Part shown: positions 1 through 9,600 of the stretch, one piece after another | How positions within the stretch are numbered: the stretch's first letter is position 1 | Layout of the letters: every line of letters starts with the position of its first letter | Assembly (NCBI GenBank): GCA_028565715.1 | Contig: JAOXYC010062230.1 | Location: 2,038-14,604 of the forward strand | DNA from: Phoronis pallida | Lineage: Eukaryota > Phoronida > Phoronidae | Reading direction: 5' to 3' | DNA length: 12,567 bases | Program-made: the position numbers and the translations under genes | The notes under the pieces: generated by a model | The model's database searches: none | What the model was told of the DNA's origin: nothing | What the model saw: the letters and a program-made list of their open reading frames with translations, nothing else

Positions 1-216
1 GATTTAAAAAGATAATGTTCACATGATGTTGTTCATTTTTATGAACAGTTGATTCTTACATTTGAGAAATGATCATTCACAAAATAGTTGTTCATTTTGA
101 TTAACAGTGGATATACTGCCTACAAGTAAGATTTAAAAAGATAATGTTCACATGATGTTGTTCATTTTTATGAACAGTTGATTCTTACATTTGAGAAATG
201 ATCATTTACAAAATAT
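1..216. repeat. 129-bp tandem repeat, two copies
   Basis: The sequence from 1 restarts at 130 with the same words (GATTTAAAAAGATAATGTTC and onward), so the period is 129 bp. The copies are almost identical through about 215. The second is then interrupted by the element at 226-432, and the repeat resumes at 433-453, matching 76-96. Each unit contains a short hairpin (TGTTCAT...ATGAACA). The near-identity suggests a recent duplication. No coding potential is seen. The array may extend left of the window. Confidence 0.9.
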
Positions 217-225
217 GATGAAAAA

Positions 226-432
226 TGGTAAAACAATTCCAATGACTCAATAGGGACCAGGGCCTCCAACTTCCCCCGATTTACGACAACATTCTGATTC
301 CCGAGCGCCGTCTAGCGGCAAAACGATCAAAAATAGGTCACCCCCTTGGATCAAGGACCTTAGGTGAAGGTCAGAAACGTAGCGGCTCTGCCAAAAAACG
401 TAAGTCTCAAAGTCATTGAAATTGTTTTACCA
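226..432. mobile_element. MITE-like element with 21-bp terminal inverted repeats
   Basis: TGGTAAAACAATTCCAATGA at the left end is matched in reverse complement at 412-432, with one mismatch over 21 bp (226-246 against 412-432). The match extends by about two or three bases at each end. The 207-bp body has no ORF and is more GC-rich than its surroundings, with an internal palindrome GCCG-TCTAG-CGGC at 307-319. It interrupts the second copy of the 129-bp repeat. The words TTTACAAAATA (205-215) and TTCACAAAATA (433-443) flank it, but the left one is separated by about 10 bp, so it is not a clean target-site duplication. The superfamily is not recognised. Confidence 0.75.
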
Positions 433-542
433 TTCACAAAATAGTTGTTCATTCTGAGTGTTAGCACCATCCAATACCCTTAATCATTTCAATTACATCT
501 AATGGCGGTATACAGTAGATAAACGTCCAGTATCTATGATTC

Positions 543-624
543 TTATAAGGTTGTATCAGTATGTTCATTCTCATGGACATCTCGGTCTTCTTCTGATAGC
601 CTTGGTCTCTTTGTAGCTCTATAC
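543..624 (-). CDS. Weak candidate terminal coding exon, unknown gene
   Basis: On the minus strand a plausible acceptor (CTACTTTTAG) is followed by 26 codons and TAA. The encoded peptide is strongly charged and contains KRPRLSEEDRD, which resembles a nuclear-localisation-like tail. The reading requires phase 2 entry at 624 (a single G completes the incoming codon). A different frame over the same DNA stays open longer (461-667), so the choice is not forced. No upstream partner exon was identified and I do not recognise the protein. It lies downstream of UBLCP1 on the same strand, so it would belong to a separate gene. It could be chance. Confidence 0.2.
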
Positions 625-877
625 CTAAAAGTAGCAATATAATATGTATTCTATCAAAGTTCATCAAAATATTAGTAAAGGGTCTCTCATATAAGTTACC
701 ATCATATAAACATCACCTTGGATAAGCCATTACATTTTTTCATTCCCCATTTTAGAGAAGTTGACACCATTAGCATGGTGCCAATGGTGACTAGGTAAAT
801 GAAGTAGCTCCTATTCATCAATATGAAATTCAAGTTTTAAAACAAACATTTGATATTTTTCACTCTTACATTTAAAT

Positions 878-883
878 TTTATT
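878..883 (-). terminator. Possible UBLCP1 polyadenylation signal
   Basis: TTTATT on the plus strand reads AATAAA on the minus strand, about 395 bases past the UBLCP1 stop. A variant ATTAAA also lies only about 10 bases past the stop (1263-1268), which is unusually close. Which one is used cannot be told from the sequence. Confidence 0.3.
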
Positions 884-1149
884 ATGCTGCATATAATTTG
901 ATATATCAATACTGCTTTAATTACCAGCATATGCTCTTTTGTGTAGTGGAGACAGAAAAACAAACTCAAGTAACCCAGATGTTCAAGCAGAATTTGTTTC
1001 TTGTCTTCAAATTTTTCACTTTGGGCCAGTAATTGAGATACATTAAAGCAAAAGCAAGTCTTCATGTAAAGTGCCCAGTGCCACTCATGGGGTAATTATT
1101 TACTGGCATTAGCACTATTGTGTGTTGCAATTTGGACAGTATTGGAACG

Positions 1150-1222
1150 AGCTGGATAGCCCAGTTGGTAGAGCATCTGACCGGCAATCAGGGAGAGCTG
1201 GGTTCGATTCCCAGTTCTGTTC
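1150..1222 (+). tRNA. tRNA-like cloverleaf (anticodon-position GGC), probably tRNA-derived repeat
   Basis: The order of arms is right. The acceptor strand is 1150-1156, paired 6 of 7 (two G-T) with 1215-1221. A D-arm GCCC/GAGC contains the A-box word TAGCCCAGTTGGTAGAGC. An anticodon stem TCTGA/TCAGG closes a 7-nt loop CCGGCAA, followed by a 5-nt variable loop. A perfect T stem CTGGG/CCCAG has loop TTCGATT, giving a good B box. Against a functional tRNA: position 33 is C instead of T, GGC is not the usual eukaryotic alanine anticodon, and one D-stem pair and one acceptor pair fail. The outer words GGAAC (1144-1148) and GTTCC (1219-1223) are also complementary. It is probably a tRNA-derived SINE head or pseudogene, lying 54 bp beyond the UBLCP1 stop on the opposite strand. 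Confidence 0.4.
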
Positions 1223-1277
1223 CGAATTTTTCTGTCTTCAAATTTATAAATAATACAGTTACTTTAATCAAAGAACC

Positions 1278-1409
1278 CTACTTTTCCCATTTCTTGTGAT
1301 TGAGTTGTGTAAAATCTTCCTCCGATGAGATTGCTTTTAAATACTTTGCTAAGTGGAGTAGTTCTGTGTCTTTATCCCGGTTAAAATGGGCTTTCTTAAA
1401 AGGTCGGAT
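1278..1409 (-). CDS. UBLCP1: UBLCP1 terminal coding exon
   Basis: The acceptor CTTTTAG precedes [14 protein letters not shown]. The exon continues through the helical tail ([11 protein letters not shown]) and NHKKWEK to TAG. The frame, order and length fit the last exon of the family, apart from the shortened tail. Confidence 0.93.
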   Translation of the reverse strand: MRPFKKAHFNRDKDTELLHLAKYLKAISSEEDFTQLNHKKWEK

Positions 1410-2656
1410 CTAAAAGAAAAACATAGGATAAAACATAAAACTCATAATGATAATACAACTTACAATAATTTTCTCAGCCAATACTAAAAAAGCGGGAAAA
1501 AGTCTATGCAAAGACCTGTTCTATGATTTTTCAAAAATGTTATTTTACTGCCCATGAATTTGAGAATCAATTTTTCACACAACTGATTAGAAAAACTTTG
1601 AAGTTCTGAGTTGCTTTTCTGGCTAAAACACTGAATATTTAACCCAGAATGAAACTTTCCTTGTGTGCTGTGAATGACCTGCGCAAACACAGAATGTCGT
1701 AATAGTCACCAGAATGTCAAAATAATAATAAATTACAATATCTTATTATGACATCACAAGACAGTGGCTAGTTATGTGTGGTTTTAATAGATTATAATAT
1801 TATAATAATCATGATTGAATAGACTGATATTGTTTACAACAAAACAAAATTATTCAAATAACAAAACAAAGAATAATAAGTGGATATAATTAATAGATCA
1901 CTGCTGTGACGACAATTAATTATATTAAGATAAATTTGGAATCTGAAAAAATTTCTGACCCGTCATGGGAATTTATCTTAAAACAAATAATACAAAACCA
2001 ATGCATTACCTTTAGACCAGTCTGTGGATTCATTATGAAGTTTCTACGGATATCATCAAACATTATGGTGTTCTTTGCACTCCATTGTTCAAATTTACCC
2101 CATATTACCCCAAGAGGTTTAACCTAGAAGAAGAAAGGCAATCCAATGGTATTAAATGAATAAATCAACGGTTAAATAACATCATAAGTGTGTGGTTCAA
2201 TTAAAATATTTGTTTAGATAAGAATTGCTATGAATGATTAACAGTAAATTTACTTTGTCGTAGAAAAACAATTTACTGTTATTTCAGCACACATAACTTA
2301 ACATTTTATAATACAGAGTAACCATGTTTTTTTCTTTAAATTTCCTATCAGTTTCTCCTCAGTGTGTCTTGAGAAATTAAGACTATACTTTTTTAAAAAT
2401 CCTGAAGAAATAGCTTTTAAGAATGTTTATTGACTCTTTTATACCATAACCGATGAACATTAATTATAACACAAATTTTACAAAATCTCAAAGTCCAGAA
2501 CTATACATTCTGAATTTACCTCAATCACCCCGTATTTTGGGCAATGAACTGTGATCATGGCTAAACTGTCAATCATGAAACACACTTTATAGTTAGGGTT
2601 AGATAACACTCCTAGCTCTCTCATCTTAGTCTGAATCCATTTCATACCAGTGGCCG
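1278..2656 (-). CDS. UBLCP1: UBLCP1, ubiquitin-like domain-containing CTD phosphatase 1 (3' part, three exons)
   Basis: UBLCP1 is a nuclear HAD/FCP1-type phosphatase that binds and dephosphorylates the 26S proteasome through its ubiquitin-like domain. Three minus-strand exons are joined in frame with GT-AG sites: 2656-2520, 2123-2010 and 1409-1278 (TAG at 1278-1280). They give 126 residues matching roughly the last 40% of the ~318-residue vertebrate protein. Diagnostic stretches are [51 protein letters not shown] and AHFNRDKD. The acidic FDD of the HAD fold is present. The ubiquitin-like domain and the catalytic DxD loop would be in 5' exons not found in the window. The C-terminus stops at WEK, about eight residues short of the human tail, and FDDIGRN is FDDIRRN here. 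Frames and splice sites are intact, so I do not call it a pseudogene. Identification is from recalled family sequence. Confidence 0.93.
1410..2009 (-). other. UBLCP1 intron, 600 bp
   Basis: AT-rich, with no coding potential that survives inspection. The minus-strand frame at 1484-1690 has no homology I recognise. Nothing else is seen apart from simple AT-rich runs. Confidence 0.8.
2010..2123 (-). CDS. UBLCP1: UBLCP1 exon, HAD acidic motif
   Basis: The acceptor TTCTTCTAG and donor GTAATG bound exactly 38 codons (phase 0 to phase 0), reading [11 protein letters not shown] and [11 protein letters not shown]. The double aspartate belongs to the metal- and phosphate-site region of HAD phosphatases. 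Compared with human, the linker between GKF and NTIMF is one residue shorter. Confidence 0.93.
2124..2519 (-). other. UBLCP1 intron, 396 bp
   Basis: Bounded by a minus-strand GTAAAT donor and a CTTCTAG acceptor. It contains a small inverted repeat, AACAGTAAATT (about 2240-2250) against AATTTACTGTT (about 2270-2280). No gene is seen. Confidence 0.8.
2520..2656 (-). CDS. UBLCP1: UBLCP1 exon, first visible
   Basis: The acceptor TTTTGTTTTCAG precedes CG-GCC-ACT, so the exon enters in phase 1 and a T from the missing upstream exon would complete a serine. The frame reads [16 protein letters not shown] and ends GVIE before the donor GTAAAT, in phase 0. It corresponds to the post-catalytic part of the FCP1-like phosphatase domain. 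An open frame runs through the donor, so the exon end rests on homology. Confidence 0.92.
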
Positions 2657-3447
2657 CTGAAAACAAAAATAGAGAATATGACATCACATGTCGTCAAAGT
2701 TAAATGGGAAGGCCCCGGCACTTGCCCCGTCCACACGTGATCAGCCTCACAAAAGGGTAGTAAACTTCATTTGATGGCTAGTAGTAATCAATTACTGCAA
2801 CGTGTATACATATATAGTACTGTTATGAGCATGTTGTTGGGCATTCTAAAATCCTACTAAAAAATTCAGAATTCAAGCTGAGTTAGAAAATTCAAGGTCT
2901 GATGATTACATTTGATTAATCTGGAAGACATTTTGACAGGTTACAACACTGTGATCATTCTAAAGAAATGAAATGGAACCAACATGTGTTAAAAAATAAC
3001 TTCCCTTGCATTTGACTGTTCTAAAATGGGTATTTTTAAAAAATAAACAGCTGCGAAAAATTCCCCTCTGTAGAAGAATGCCGCGAAAATTCCCCCCTCT
3101 GTAGAAAAACGCCGCGAAAATTCCCCCCTCTGAAAGGCCCCAGGCCCCATTCCCCAAATATGAGTGAGGGCCCTGACTAGGGGTGAAACAGTCAATGACT
3201 GTTTAGAACCCATGTCTTTGGCTGGGAACTTTATAAGTTTCGTTCATTTTGAAGGATGCTGCACACAAACCAGACCCCTAATCCGATTTTCTATGTTTAG
3301 ATTTGTTTGGTGGAGAACACTAAACAGTTGTATTTGTTATTTAGAGTGCCATGAGTTATACTCATTTTATTTGAAACCATCCTCATTGGCGAGGTTTTAT
3401 CAATGAACACTGAGTTGAGTTAATTGTAGATTACTTGATTTTTGCAG
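2657..3447. other. Interval between UBLCP1 and HMMR exons, no exon found
   Basis: I looked on both strands for the UBLCP1 segments that should come next (the DxD phosphatase motif and the ubiquitin-like domain) and for an HMMR-type amino terminus, and found neither. The interval holds a ~31-bp tandem repeat (3051-3137), a GC-rich patch around 3134-3180 and otherwise AT-rich DNA. No clear promoter can be named. It could be UBLCP1 and/or HMMR intron, intergenic DNA or a rearrangement junction. Confidence 0.6.
3051..3137. repeat. ~31-bp minisatellite, three copies
   Basis: Units begin at 3051, 3081 and 3112 with CYGCGAAAAATTCCC-like words followed by CTCTGTAGAA. The third unit is truncated into CTCTGAAAGG. 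Read on the minus strand it gives a repetitive Gly/Phe/Arg peptide (EGGIFAAFFYRG), which is a translation artefact of the repeat and not a protein. Confidence 0.85.
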
Positions 3448-3611
3448 AGTCTCGGTGCAAACATGGATAAAATCACTTGTGAAACACAGATGAAAATTGA
3501 TCATCTTGAACGCAAGCTGAGGAACTCCATGACTGTGGAAAAAGCCTTGGAGCTCATGCAGACAAATCTATCTAACTCAGACTCCTGTGCAGAAGCCCTC
3601 ACAGCTTACAA
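3448..3611 (+). CDS. HMMR: HMMR exon 1 of those visible
   Basis: Residues 1-55. The acceptor is TTGATTTTTGCAG and the donor GTGAGC (phase 2, splitting a lysine codon). The reading includes MDKITCETQMKIDHLERK. The exon start is either 3448 (spliced) or a first exon with ATG at 3463. The sequence alone does not decide, but the frame is open back to 3439 only. Confidence 0.75.
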
Positions 3612-6600
3612 GTGAGCAAACAAAATACTTATTGATGATATTAGTTTTTGGCCAAATCAGCATCTTTATTTGATCCTCGATCAGTATTGTGCACCACAAT
3701 CATAAAACTTGACGTTTCGGTCCTCAAATTATTAGACCATCCTCAATAGTTTTAAAATTATATAATCACAGCTTACATGCTTCAATGAAATTGATGATAT
3801 GAGCTACATAACATCACTGTAGCTCATATTGTCAATTTTATTGAAGTTTGTTATGAGTGATCTTATAATTTTGAAACTCTTCTGATTGAAATGCTAAAAA
3901 ATTGCCGACGCAGTTTTTTCAGGTCATGATTTTACAAACAATGTTTGTCCTCACAACAGTTTTTCTAGTAATATTCGTTTTTGCAGAGATTCTTTACAAG
4001 CCCAAGTGAATGAACTTGAAGGAACTATACGTGAAATGCAGTTGCAAAAGTTTGACGATGATGACAAAATCAGGTACGTTGCCACTCATGAGAGCTATTC
4101 CAGGAAATAGTACGGGAGGGGTGAAGTCAGCTTAAATATGTGGCAGAAATTCAAATAGATAGTGGTTGATATTTTCATAAAAATACAGGAGTTGTTGTGT
4201 GAAAAACAAAAAAAAACTTTCCTAAGTACCTTTTCCCTGGTAACCCGCTGCTCCATCTAAGCGAGATCAATTGTAGTAGACTTAACACTGTGTTTTTGAT
4301 AAAGAATGAAGGTAGCAACAAGAATGGGCAATGAAAAAAATGATCAAACTATGTAAAAGAAACGGATGAAAACGAGTTTAAGTTTTATTTTATAATCAAC
4401 AGGTCTCTCAAGGGTGAAGTGTTTGCCATTAATGACCAGTACAAACAACTAGAAGAGATGCTGACTGCAGTTCACTCAGATAAAGACCGCATGAAGCAGC
4501 GAATCACTGAGCTTCAGGAGAGCGAAGACATGTTGAATTCTAACATACGTGCCATAACTGAGAAATACCATGCAGTTGAGAATAACCTTGGTTGGTTGAC
4601 TTTCTTCTTTTAAAGCAGTCACAGTCAATTTACAGACAAGATTTGTTGTTTTTAAACCAGCGTGTTTGGTTTGCAAGTTTTTGGCTTGACGCACTCATGT
4701 CAGTGTGTACTATTGTTTTCAAAGGAAAAAACAGGCATTTGTTACCGATTTCTAGCAACTTGACGGATAGTTTTAGTGTGGCGTGCTTATGTTGAGTTTT
4801 TAAACTAGGTCATAATGAACGCTCTAGTTTTCAGTGTTGAAAGTCAGACATGTTCTGAGCCATGGGAGATAATAAAAAGGCAATCAACTTAAGTGCATTG
4901 AATGCTCTTTTTGACGTTTGAAAGTGCTTGGTTTTTGTTGTTGTTAACAGAGCTGTGACCCCCTTTAATAGGATTTTTAATTTTTAAGTTGCTGCCGAGC
5001 AAGAACGTGACCAGCTGGAGATTCAGGTCCAGTCTGAAGTGAGGGCACGTAAGCTCAGTGTCAGTGAGTTACAGAATGACTGTGCTGAGTACCGCAGCAG
5101 TCACAGAGAACTAATGTCACAGCTAAGTTATGAACAGGTGGGGTTTGCGACTTTTTTGCTTTAAAAGTATTTACTTTATACTGTCATAGTTGTCTTCGCA
5201 AGCAAACACTAAATATAAAGGTTATGGCAACTACATGATAACTTAGTTATCAGTGAAAAATATATCGGGTGTCCAAAATTTATGAATTGTGATGAAACTT
5301 TGTGTACTTATTCCTGGCATGAAGTGGGTGGCTGGTTTCGATTTCCGTTGTGTTCGAATTTCAGTTATGCCCCTGGTGGCATTTTGTATACTTTACTACC
5401 ATAAGCTTTATCATTGTTCGTCAAGCAATGCTATGGGTACATATCAATTGCATAGCTCTTGTTTATTTTTTCAGGATGAAAAGGATATTCTTTCGAGCAA
5501 ACTTGAAGAATCTAAAGAAGAATTTGAAAGACTTGTGAAAACTCTACAGGAACGTGATGAGCAAATTGGAACCCTTGAGATGTCCTTGAAAGAAAGTCAC
5601 GCAGATCTTCTGAAGCTCAATTCAATGGGCTCGCAACTGGAAAGCGATTATGACTCGGCAAGGAAACAGCTGATGGAGAGAACACAACAGTTGGAAGAGG
5701 CTGAGAGTAAGATGCAGCAGGTCCAGGAGGAGAATCAGGGATTGGAGATTCAAGTTCAGCAGTTGAGTGATGCTAGAGAAAATCTGGAGAAGGATTTGAG
5801 GCAGCAGGGTGAAGAGGTGTCAAAACTCAGGGACGATATTGATTCAAAAGTTAAAACCATAAACAACAAGTGTGATGTTATTGTGAACCTGGAAAACCAA
5901 ATTTCTGACAATCAGTCTTCTTTGGAAAAGATTTCTGCTGAGTTTGAAAACTCTTCCAAGAAGTGTGATGATTTAGAAAGAGAGAAACAGGGACTTCAAG
6001 CATCTCTTGATAGTGTGAATGAAAAATATGAAACGACGGGGGACTTGTTAGCTCAGACCAAAGAAAGAGCATGCGCCCTAGAAACGAAGCTGAAAGAGGA
6101 AGCGACAGATGTCATCAGGCTGGAAGGAGTTGCTGCAAAGTTGAGAAGTATCAACGATGAACTTCAGAGTAATTTTGACGAGAGTTTGCAGAAACTTGAG
6201 GAATCAGAGAAAGAGCACCAGCTGATTAGCAAAGAACTGCACAAAGTGAGGAAACAGAAGTCAGAGTTGGAGAGAAAGATGGCTGAACTTGAGGACGATG
6301 TGGAAGAAATTGCGGACGATCATGATGACGCAGCGGTACGCTTGAGAGAGAGCGAGAAACTGAGAAAGGAGTATGTGAACAAGATCAGTGAACTTGCCTC
6401 TGAGAATAAAGAATTGAAAGGTGAGTTTCATTTATTTTGTTGTAAATTTGTATACATGCAGTTTAGTGCCACATATGCCATGAAACCATACTGTAAGATG
6501 CACACTTTAAAATATAATTTTAGCATATAATTGAAGTCCAGTGAAGCATTTGAATCTTCTCTCGGCAAGGTTATATACACTGCCTTTTTGAGACTGCTCA

Positions 6601-9600
6601 CGCTGCTGCACATTTTAATGAATGCCATTTTCTATATTAATATAACACACTGCTTTATTGAGGAGCTTCATAACTAGTTTCAAATGGCTCCTCAATATAG
6701 CCCTGTTTTTGAAGATTATCACACTGTTTTTATTAATAAAACACATTGCATTTTTGAAATTAAGTGAATTTCTTCATTCGAGTTTATAGAGTAGATAGAA
6801 ACTATTTAAAAGATCCAATCCAGCATAACATCATAAAAATTCCCAAAGATGTCCCAATTTTATACTCTGCAATGTTTTTACAGTTGCAGTTCAAAAGCAG
6901 CAGACGGAAGTTGAAGAGTTGGCTGATGATTACGACACGGCAAAACTCAAGTTAGAAGAATCGGAGTCGGTACAGAGTGACCTTAAGACCAGATTAACTT
7001 CATCAATGGATGAAGTAACACGTGTCTCTGCTATACTAGAACAGCAACATACCGTGATTGAGACATTGAAGGCTGAGGTTGAGGAGAAAGAGGGCTTAAG
7101 GGATGTCGCAGAAAGGTATTAGTATACATTGCAAAATATACAACGGTTTAGTGCAGATTAAATAATGTACAAACCATTCTACACACTCATTGGTAGTATC
7201 TTATATGTAACACCCTTTATACCATATATGTAAGCTTCATTTCATGCAATAAGAGCTATGCAAACAGGAAATAAACTAAATGTTACACAATGCCACGGTA
7301 GGCCAATCAACACTTAGTATGGTTTTGTGCAAAATTAAGGCATCACATTTTGTCTGAATGTAAGCACGCACGAGTAAGTTAGATTGTTTTGCTGTCAAAC
7401 TTGCTTTTAATACTGCCACAACAGGACCGCATATTGCTATCATGTCCGTCTGGTTGGTTGGTTGGTTGGACAAACTTCAAAACTGCTTGATAAGTTTTTA
7501 CAAAATATAAAAGATTTTCAATTCTCATTTGGTTTGCTCAGATGACCATTCCCAGGAGAATATACATTTTTATATTATGGTGTGTATCTTTGATGATTTT
7601 CTACTCATTTTAGGAAAACGCAACAACTGGAACACAAACTTTCTGCCCTTGAAAAAGTGCTGGACAACAACAAGTCGGACATGATGGCGCAGTCTCGCAA
7701 GTTCCAGGACCATATTCATCAGCTTTCCTCCAAACATGATGAGGCGATTCAGCAAATACAGGACGAGTTAAAATCTGCAAATGCATCAAGGTTATCAGCA
7801 GTCGATAGATTGAACCAGGTTGAGGCGACCTTGACTGACCTTGAAAAGCAGAGGGAGAAGAGCGTTGAAGAGGTTGCTCAGTTGAAATCGCTCGTTGATT
7901 GCCAGAATAGTCAATTGGTTACCTTGAAAGAGGCTAAGGAAAATGCAGAGAGGTTCTGTGAGACCGCTGAAAGGTAATGACCTCATCATATTTTTCTTGA
8001 GAAGGGCTGTGTCCTTGCAACCCAAGTTACTTAAATGCTTGAACACAAATCAACTAGAAATGTTCTGGACCAGTCATTTGTTGAACTTGACTTACTTGTA
8101 ACTGAAAATCTGAAAAGAGTGATAAAACGTAGCATAGGTTTCAACTTTTTATTGGATGTTAAGCTCTCAAAAAACTTGTTACAGATTTTTTAAATTTATT
8201 ACTCAAATGCAAGTAAGTAATTTTCAGCAAAAGACTTGTGCACAAAATATCTAGTTGATTTACGTTTTGATGCCAATTTTGGACCAAAGCAGAGACACAA
8301 TCCAAAAAGTGTTCAAATTCTGAATTTTTTTTTTCAATGAAGTTTAACATTTATTTTTTCGACAGAAATGTTGAGATAGTAACTGGAAAGCTTGAGAAGC
8401 TTGATGGTGTGTTATCAAAGAGCCACAACGATATGATGGAACAATCAACAAAACACCAGGAGGCGCTTCACAACGCAGCTCTGACACATGCTCGTGAAAT
8501 CGACCAGTATAAGAAGGAACTAGTATCGTTGAAGCAACAGCTTGAGTTGAAAATGCAAAAACAGGCCGATAAATTTCAGAGGGAGGTGAACCGATTACAA
8601 GATGAGCTGGAGGCTGAACATGAGAAAGCGCCAAACATGAGCGAGTTATTAGAAGAGTTAGACTTGTAAGTTACCTTATTTGTAATCGGAACACCAGCCA
8701 TATTACCCTGACCCTAGATTGGTAATTACCAACAAATTGTTTATGTCCAAATCATTACCAAAATATTAGTATTTATTTGACGTTATACAAAATATTAGGT
8801 AATTTCTGAATCATTACCTATTTTCTGTTACCAAATATGCTAAAAAAAATTGGTAATTGCCAAATCATTTCCAACCTAGGGTCAGGGTTGTTATATTATG
8901 GTTGGTAATTGCACTAATCCGTCTATTATTCTGTTTGGGGACAGATCAGATTTACTCCATAATTATACCAGCCGCCATTCTACACAAAAATAGGCAAGAA
9001 GTTATGAGTGAGTCTCCCCACCAGAGGGCTCAACCAATGAAATTGTAGGTTATCAAGGGAATTTTAATTACTATCACTAGCCTCATTTACCATTGCAACC
9101 AATCTCAAAAAATGTGATGAATCCTATTTCCCTAAAATAATTTACATTTTTCTCTGCAGGTGGAAAACAAAATTCGAAGGACTCCAGGAAAAAGTGGAAC
9201 CTTTCATGGTAAGTGAACATCTAACAGATTTCAATCTTTAAAGTAGGCATTGTGTATAGATATACTAGGCTATCATTCTATGCTTATATCATTTGCAAAT
9301 ACTTGAGAACTGTTATTCGGCAACTATAGGCTTAACTTGTCCTCATTTAAGTTCTGACCTCAGATAAGTCGTCACCCCTTTCCCATCCCAAATTATAATA
9401 ATGATGTCGTGCTTATATAGCACTTCTTAATGCAAGCGCTTAAAAATGACTATTATCACTAAGAGATGTTGCAGAACTGTTCTCTCAAATAACTCCCAGG
9501 GAGCATGCAAAGCAGAGCTGCATTTATTGCGCTACCAGCTTCTCATTATGATTCCTTCAATTTTCCAAGTCTGGTACCCATTTCTACACCTGGGTGTAGA

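Larger units (their letters stand above)
435..1143. other. AT-rich stretch with no confident gene
   Basis: Apart from the weak exon candidate at 543-624, I see nothing convincing here. Short open frames on both strands (around 811-1065) have no good splice sites or recognisable protein character. A possible minus-strand polyadenylation hexamer for UBLCP1 (AATAAA on the minus strand, TTTATT at 878-883) lies about 400 bases beyond its stop codon. A small hairpin (CACCAT...ATGGTG) lies near 767-790. Confidence 0.4.

Noticed and set aside
1-453. CRISPR-like array
   Set aside because: Only two long units, period 129 bp and no spacers; this is a tandem duplication in an animal genome.
811-1065. 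Minus-strand frame with QLLAQSEKFEDKKQILLEHLG as a coiled-coil exon
   Set aside because: No usable acceptor upstream, and the remainder is hydrophobic AT-rich noise. Not linked to any gene.
1278-2656. UBLCP1 exons as a processed pseudogene
   Set aside because: Introns are present, splice sites are canonical and all frames are intact.
2989-3213. Gly/Phe-rich minus-strand ORFs as a small secreted or silk-like protein
   Set aside because: They are translations of the 31-bp minisatellite, with no start context or splice support.
3463-3611. ATG at 3463 as the definite HMMR start codon
   Set aside because: A strong pyrimidine-AG acceptor sits directly before the exon, and no HMMR-type N-terminal domain is encoded. 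Kept only as a possibility.
5289-6530. 413-residue open frame as a single-exon gene
   Set aside because: Its first ~60 and last ~35 residues are not coiled coil and lie outside good splice sites. The family frame enters at 5475 and leaves at 6420.
8344-8634. 96-residue minus-strand ORF
   Set aside because: Antisense shadow of HMMR exon 8.
5475-8665. Myosin heavy chain, tropomyosin or golgin identity for the coiled coil
   Set aside because: Coiled-coil composition gives spurious similarity to these. The specific C-terminal domain and tail match HMMR.
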